A stretch of 22,959 bases of DNA, taken from a candidate division FCPU426 bacterium. GTDB taxonomy: Bacteria > Oederibacteriota > JAAXVQ01 > JAUVAV01. Of this stretch, positions 12,201 to 18,200 are shown piece after piece (the first letter of the stretch is position 1; each line of letters opens with the position of its first letter). The notes beneath the pieces were generated by a model. That model was not told the origin of the DNA. It made no database searches and was given only the letters and a program-made list of their open reading frames with translations. The position numbers and the translations under genes were made by a program. The stretch is taken from contig JAUXBQ010000007.1 of the NCBI GenBank assembly GCA_030619365.1, positions 1 through 22,959 on the forward strand. Direction: 5' to 3'.

Positions 12201-15200
12201 GGGCGGACTTGCGCCAGGTTCTGGCTTCCCGGAAGGATAAGGTCAATTATTCGGAACTATTTGAAGACAGATTTCTCCAACCTATGATCCGGAAGGGTGA
12301 ATTTGAACGAAAAATCCGTGAGCAATTAGGCAAAACAGTGTTAGAGCCCGTATTCTCACACCACCGCTCCGTGGTGTCCTCGCAATTTGAGGTCTTGTCG
12401 AGCGAGGCCCTGGATTTCGTTGCCAAAATTCCGAAAAGCAAAGAAGAAACGGGCCTGGTTTTAACCCGGATAGGCCTGGAGATGACCGGGCAGGAGTTCG
12501 CGCAGTGGGTGAATCGCGTTCATAAAGGTAAGTATAAGGGCGCCCAAATTACAAACGATAAGTTGAGGGATTCCCGCGCCGTATTGCCGCCGATTGAGTT
12601 GAAAAATGTTTGGTATCAGATCAGGAACGAAAAAGGAATAATTGAAAAACGGAGGGCCAGGCGGCTTTATTATCAACCCAAGGCTGACCGCATCATCTAC
12701 CAGGCCTTGGAGAATTATTATAAAGGGGGCGAGAGCAACAAGATCAAGGAGCTTTTAAATCAGGTTATTTTTAAAATACAAAACGAGTTATGGACCTATA
12801 AAGTTTACGAAATAGCCCATAACTTTACCATCAATTGGGGCGTGAATGACACGCTGGCGGGCTTGGACGCCCGCTTACTGGATTTTGGCGAGATGACCAT
12901 TGAAAAGAAAAAGGCAATTCAATTTCTCGTAGATATTCAAGAAAAAGGCTGGGGGCAATTCTGGTACATCCTGAATCAGGAACATCCGCTTTCCCTTGTC
13001 AGTTTAACGGATGAAGGTATTGCCCGCTGGTTCTTGGGACGAGTGAAAGAGGAATTGACGGCGGAGAAACTCGAGGACTTCTGGGGGCGCAAATTACCAA
13101 CAAGTACGCAAAACTTTAAAAACCTATTTAATCTAGGTTCGAATTTACTCGCGTACGGTGGATGGAGCACCCTGCTCAGCGCCGTGCTCCATCCACCGTA
13201 CGCGCGGGCTTTACTGGACGTGGCAGGGCAATTGGATCAGTATTTGCAGGTCGGGACGTCCACGGTCCGCCTGGAATTGAAGCGACGTATCCTGCAGTCT
13301 CACCGGAAAATCCCCGAATCCGTAAAACGCGATTTCAAGGATCTTCTGGAACGCCTGGCCGCGGGCCAGGCCTCTTGCGTGGATCTGACGGGATTTTTTA
13401 TCCGCAATTCGGGCCTGGCTTTCATCCATAAAACCAAAACCTGGACCCGCCTGGACGGCACGACCATTGACCGCAAGACCCATATAGTGGAGGTCAACGC
13501 GGCGCTGGATGCGCTTTTGGCCAGGCAGCGGGCGGAATTCCCGGCGCTTAGCGACCAAACGTTTGAGCAAGTTTCGGCCCTGGCCGCGCGCGTCAAGGCG
13601 GACCCGGCGTTGCGGCAGGCGCTGGCCCTGGCCGCGGCGCTGCACGATTACGCCATTTTGGCGGGCGGCGATCATTACCTCGAGGGCGCGGAATTGGCCG
13701 GCGATCTGCTAAACGCCCTGGGACTCGAAGCCCGCCAGACCGCCCTGGTCCAGGAATTGATCCTGCGCCATGATTGGCCGTGGAACCTCTCGGAACAAAG
13801 GAACCGGACGCAGTTGATCCCGGTTTTAGGCGAGGTCTTGCGGCCCGGGCATCTCCTGGCCGCGGTCGATGAACTAAGCACCACACCGGAGGTGAAGGAC
13901 GATTATCTTGCCGCGCTGGGCCTGCTCGGCCTGGCGGATATCCAGGGGTCCGGAGACCGGGCGCTCATTCACCGGGTGGCGGCGAATATTGCGCAAGTGA
14001 GCCGCTATGACCGGCTGGTGGCCGCGGCCGCTCAGCCGGACCTGCTGAAGACCGCAGCGGAGGCCAAGGCGCCGGGTGATGAAGAAGCGCCGGAGGCCGG
14101 GCCGAAAAAAACCATCCTGAACCTGGGAATCCTGGCAGTGCTGGCCGGCGTGGCGCTGGACTTGATTTTTATGGCCGCGGGGGTGACCAATAACCTCGGT
14201 TTCGGCACCGGGCTCTCGTTCTTCCTGCTGCCGTATTTCGTGTACCGCCTCCCCCTGCTGGTCGGCTATTTTAGAAAAACCGAAAAGACTTCCTATGCAC
14301 TCAGAGACTTTAAGAAAGACCTGGAAAGATTGCAGGGCCTGCGGCTCAAGATTCCGAATGATTGGCATGACTGGATTAACGGCGAGACCCAAAAAGTCCC
14401 GCCTGCTATAGATGAACTTGAAATAAAAACCCTCCGGCAATCTCCTTTGAGGCTTCTGCTTTTGGGTGGAATACCTTCCTATTATCATTTTAAAACCAAT
14501 ACCATGGCTTTTCATAAAAGTTACGCTGCCAAACGAGAGAAACAGCGGCCAAACGGGTTCATGAAAACAATCGAAGACTGGCTTGAATATAACAGGTTGA
14601 AAGGAGTCGCGCATGAGCTGACACATTATCTGATTGCTCAACAAGCACCTGTGCCAAAAGCCTGGTGGAATAAAATACCGGGATTGTCCTGGATAGCGGA
14701 GGAATTGCAAGTGATCCGGGCGGAAGGGAACATTGGACCTGCGCCAGGGGAATCCTGGATAAGTAAAAAAATTAAGGAAATAGCGGACCGATGGAAATCA
14801 TCACTGCCGGAGATACATATAGTCTGGCTGCAGACGGAAGGTATGATTATCCGGATACCGACAATCATGCTGTCCCAAGGGATGTCATCCCGTGGTGGAG
14901 AGAAAAAAGTTGCCCCCGAAAATAAGCGGCAAAAACAACGAAATCACTCCGCCGGAATGTTCCGCAAGGCAGTGCGCGGCTTAGAGCGGGATTTGGGGCG
15001 GGGAATAGTTTTCGTGGAACTGGAAAAGTCTGAATTAGATATTCATCCGAATACCGATGAAGCAGAACAGCATATAAAAGAAGGACGGATTACCTGGGAA
15101 AAAATAGAAGATAGGATAATCGTGCGTCCTAAAGATAAGAATTTCGAGCAGTACGAGCAAACGCTGGGCGAAACCCGGGCAGGTCTGGCTGATGCCTTTT

Positions 15201-18200
15201 ATGCAGTTATGGAGGAAAACCGGGAATATACAATCCAATTGGAAGGCACAGATGAAAATAGTCTTCGCTTGAATCGCGAGGAGGCTTTTCAGGGAATTAA
15301 CGAAGGCCGTTTGCGTTGTGAGATTACAGATAAGACCATAAGATTGTATGTGATAGGGATAACTCCACAAGAGTACATACAGAACATTCATCAGGCACGC
15401 CTGGAAGCAGCTCAAGCATATTGGGGACTGCTTGAGAACAAGGAACGGGATTTGGTTTTGGAAATAACCGAACAAGAGCAAAAGGATATAGCAAAATTGT
15501 TAGAAGAATTAGGATCCCCGAATATTGAAGAAGCGAAAGAGGCAATTTCGCAGGGAGGATTACGTCACTCTGTGAGTCCGCTGGACGGGACTGTATGCTT
15601 GATGTTTGCAGGAATTAGTCTACAGGATTATTATAAAACCTTGCGCCAAAACAGGACCAGGAAAGCGGAGGAATTCAGGAAGCAATTATCCGAAGATCAG
15701 GTATATGTGGATTTAGAGAGTGATACGGAAGGTATTGAGTATACAGGCTGTAATCGGCCGAATGTGGCTGAGGCGCAGGCAGGCATTATGTCAGGAAAAC
15801 TGGACTGGAAGCCTGGGACTGAACCAGGCAGCGTTATTGTCTATGTTATAGATATGGCAACAGCAGAATATTTTAACGAATTTCAGGAAAAGCGGGAAGC
15901 AGATGCCAAAGAATTTGAAAGGTCAATTAAACCGGGTCAGATATATGCGGAAATAGCAGGGGTGGAGAAAAAAGAACTCTCAGAGCAGATTGGGTGGCCG
16001 AATATAATTGAAGCTCCACGGCATGTCCGTCAGGGACGTTTAGTTTATACAGCCAAAGATGGAACCAGGCAGTTAGGTATTATAGGCAAGCACTCGGGAT
16101 ATTTCAACCTGCTGGAACGAGAAAGAAAAGAACTGGAGAGAAAGTTTTCTATTGCTTTGATCGAAAAAGGCCTGGTGTTTGTTGAGATAAGCAATGCCGG
16201 GAAAAAAGAGAAAGAAAAAGGTATCTGGCCGAATGTCTTTGATGCGGTTAACGATGTTCGCAAAGGCAAAGTGATACCTGAAATATCCGACAAGAAGATT
16301 TTGGTTCAAGTCATTGGAATGGATCCTGCCGATTATATCCGGAATATTGATGCCATTCGCCAGAAATCAGCGGATGATTTTTTAGAATTTATTATGAAAG
16401 CCTCACCGGAAATCTTGCGAAATGGAAGGGCTCGAGGAGCTCCGGAAGATATGAACGAACTAAAAAAAGCAATCAAGAGAGATGGTTTCGCGAATCATAG
16501 AATTGAATCCTGCCGTGCAATCCGGGAAGGCCGGATAGTATGGAGCTATGAAGAAGAAGAGCAAAAGTTTGCCCGGCATGTAGTTGGAATGCCGGTATCA
16601 GCGTTTATAAAAGAGATTATCGTATACCGGAGGGCTATGGCCAACGATATGCTCTGGTCCGCTCTGGACAACGGATTGGAGTCAATAGAAGTGATGGAAA
16701 GGCCGAGCGAGCAGACATTGGCCGACAAAACTGCTGAGCCGGTCGCGAAGAAAGAAAAAGCCCCGAAAAGGAGTATGTCCAAGGCAGAGACGAAAAAGCT
16801 TAAAGAGATAAAAAAAGAAAAAAAAGAAAAAGAAGAGGAAAGCCTGAGTCTGTATGAAGTCTACCGGAAAATCATGACCGGACTGGCAATTCTCCGGAAA
16901 TTGCCAAATAATCAGATGCAACTGGAGCCTGTGGATCTATCCAGAAGCGAATTGCTTCAGTCAGTGAAAGCCGAAAGGGAAACCCCGTCAGTTGCGCGGA
17001 CTCATGATTTTCTGGCCAGTGAATTAGAGAATGTTGAAATCGGCAAAGTTGTCCTAACGCAGGCGGAAATTATTCATGGACTGGCTTTTGACGTATTGCA
17101 ACTAACAGATACAGAACCCGTAACCGTAGAAATGGCGCCTAAGTTTTCGGAAGACAAGTATTTAGCTGATTTGAAAGTTGAACGGGAGACTAGAACCAAG
17201 CTGCTGTTGGGCGACGAACTGGGCCGTTCTTTGGCTGCTTTTCTGAGGAGACATTTTGCCGGACAATCCGCGCTGGCCTTTGCGGATCTCGGCGCTGGAC
17301 CGCGCGCCGAATTCGGCCGCAACCTGCGCAGCCTGTTGGGGCAATTGGGATTTAAGGTCTCCTTGGGAATCAGCGTGGAGCAGGGCATCATTGACCGCTC
17401 GGCGCCCGAGGAGTTGCTTGTGCAATATGCCAATATCCACGATCCAGGGGAATTGGCTGCCGTGGGCATTAACCCGCAGGCCCTGGATCTGGTTTCACTG
17501 AATAATATCGACAATAATGATCTTATAGCGCCGGCCCTGGGCCTGGTCAAACCCGGCGGCGTGCTTACGATCACGCACGCGTACACCGAGGAGCAGGATT
17601 TCATTGCGAATACGCGGCGCAGGGTGGGGGAATTGGCCGCCGCCGATCCCACCTTGACCTGGGCGGAAATCGACCTGCCGCCGGATTATCCGGCCTCCAA
17701 CCTGGAATCCGGCACGCCCATGGCCTCGATGCCCAAAATGTTCGTTTTGGCGCGCAACGTTGAAACCCGGAAACGCGGTGCGCAAGGCCCGGCCGCGGGC
17801 TCCGCGCAAGCCGAAGCAGACGACGCCCAGGGGCCAGGCGACGGCCTGCTCCGCCAACTGCGGGCGGATAAAGCCCTGGGCGTGGAGCCGGGCATTGGGG
17901 TGAACCGGCCGCTTCTGAAACAATCGATCCGCTTGCTCCAAGTCTGGCGCGCTCCCCGGATAAGCTGGATGTTTATCCTGTATAGTGGGTTTTCGGTATT
18001 AAACCGGCTGGCCTTGACAATGCCCGGCCTGCGCGGGCAAGTGAGCTCTGAACAGGGTAAACCCGGTAAAAAAGTTGAAATCATGAAACGCGTTTTTCCC
18101 CGCGATGATATTGAATCGCGGGAATTCAATCCCCAAATGATTGAGATTAAGGCGTTGGCGGGCAGGGCCGGACTATCCGAGATCATAGGCGGACGATATG

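Noticed and set aside
14960..16690. CRISPR-like or recent DNA tandem repeat
   Set aside because: The repetition is at protein level only; units differ strongly in DNA and vary in length.
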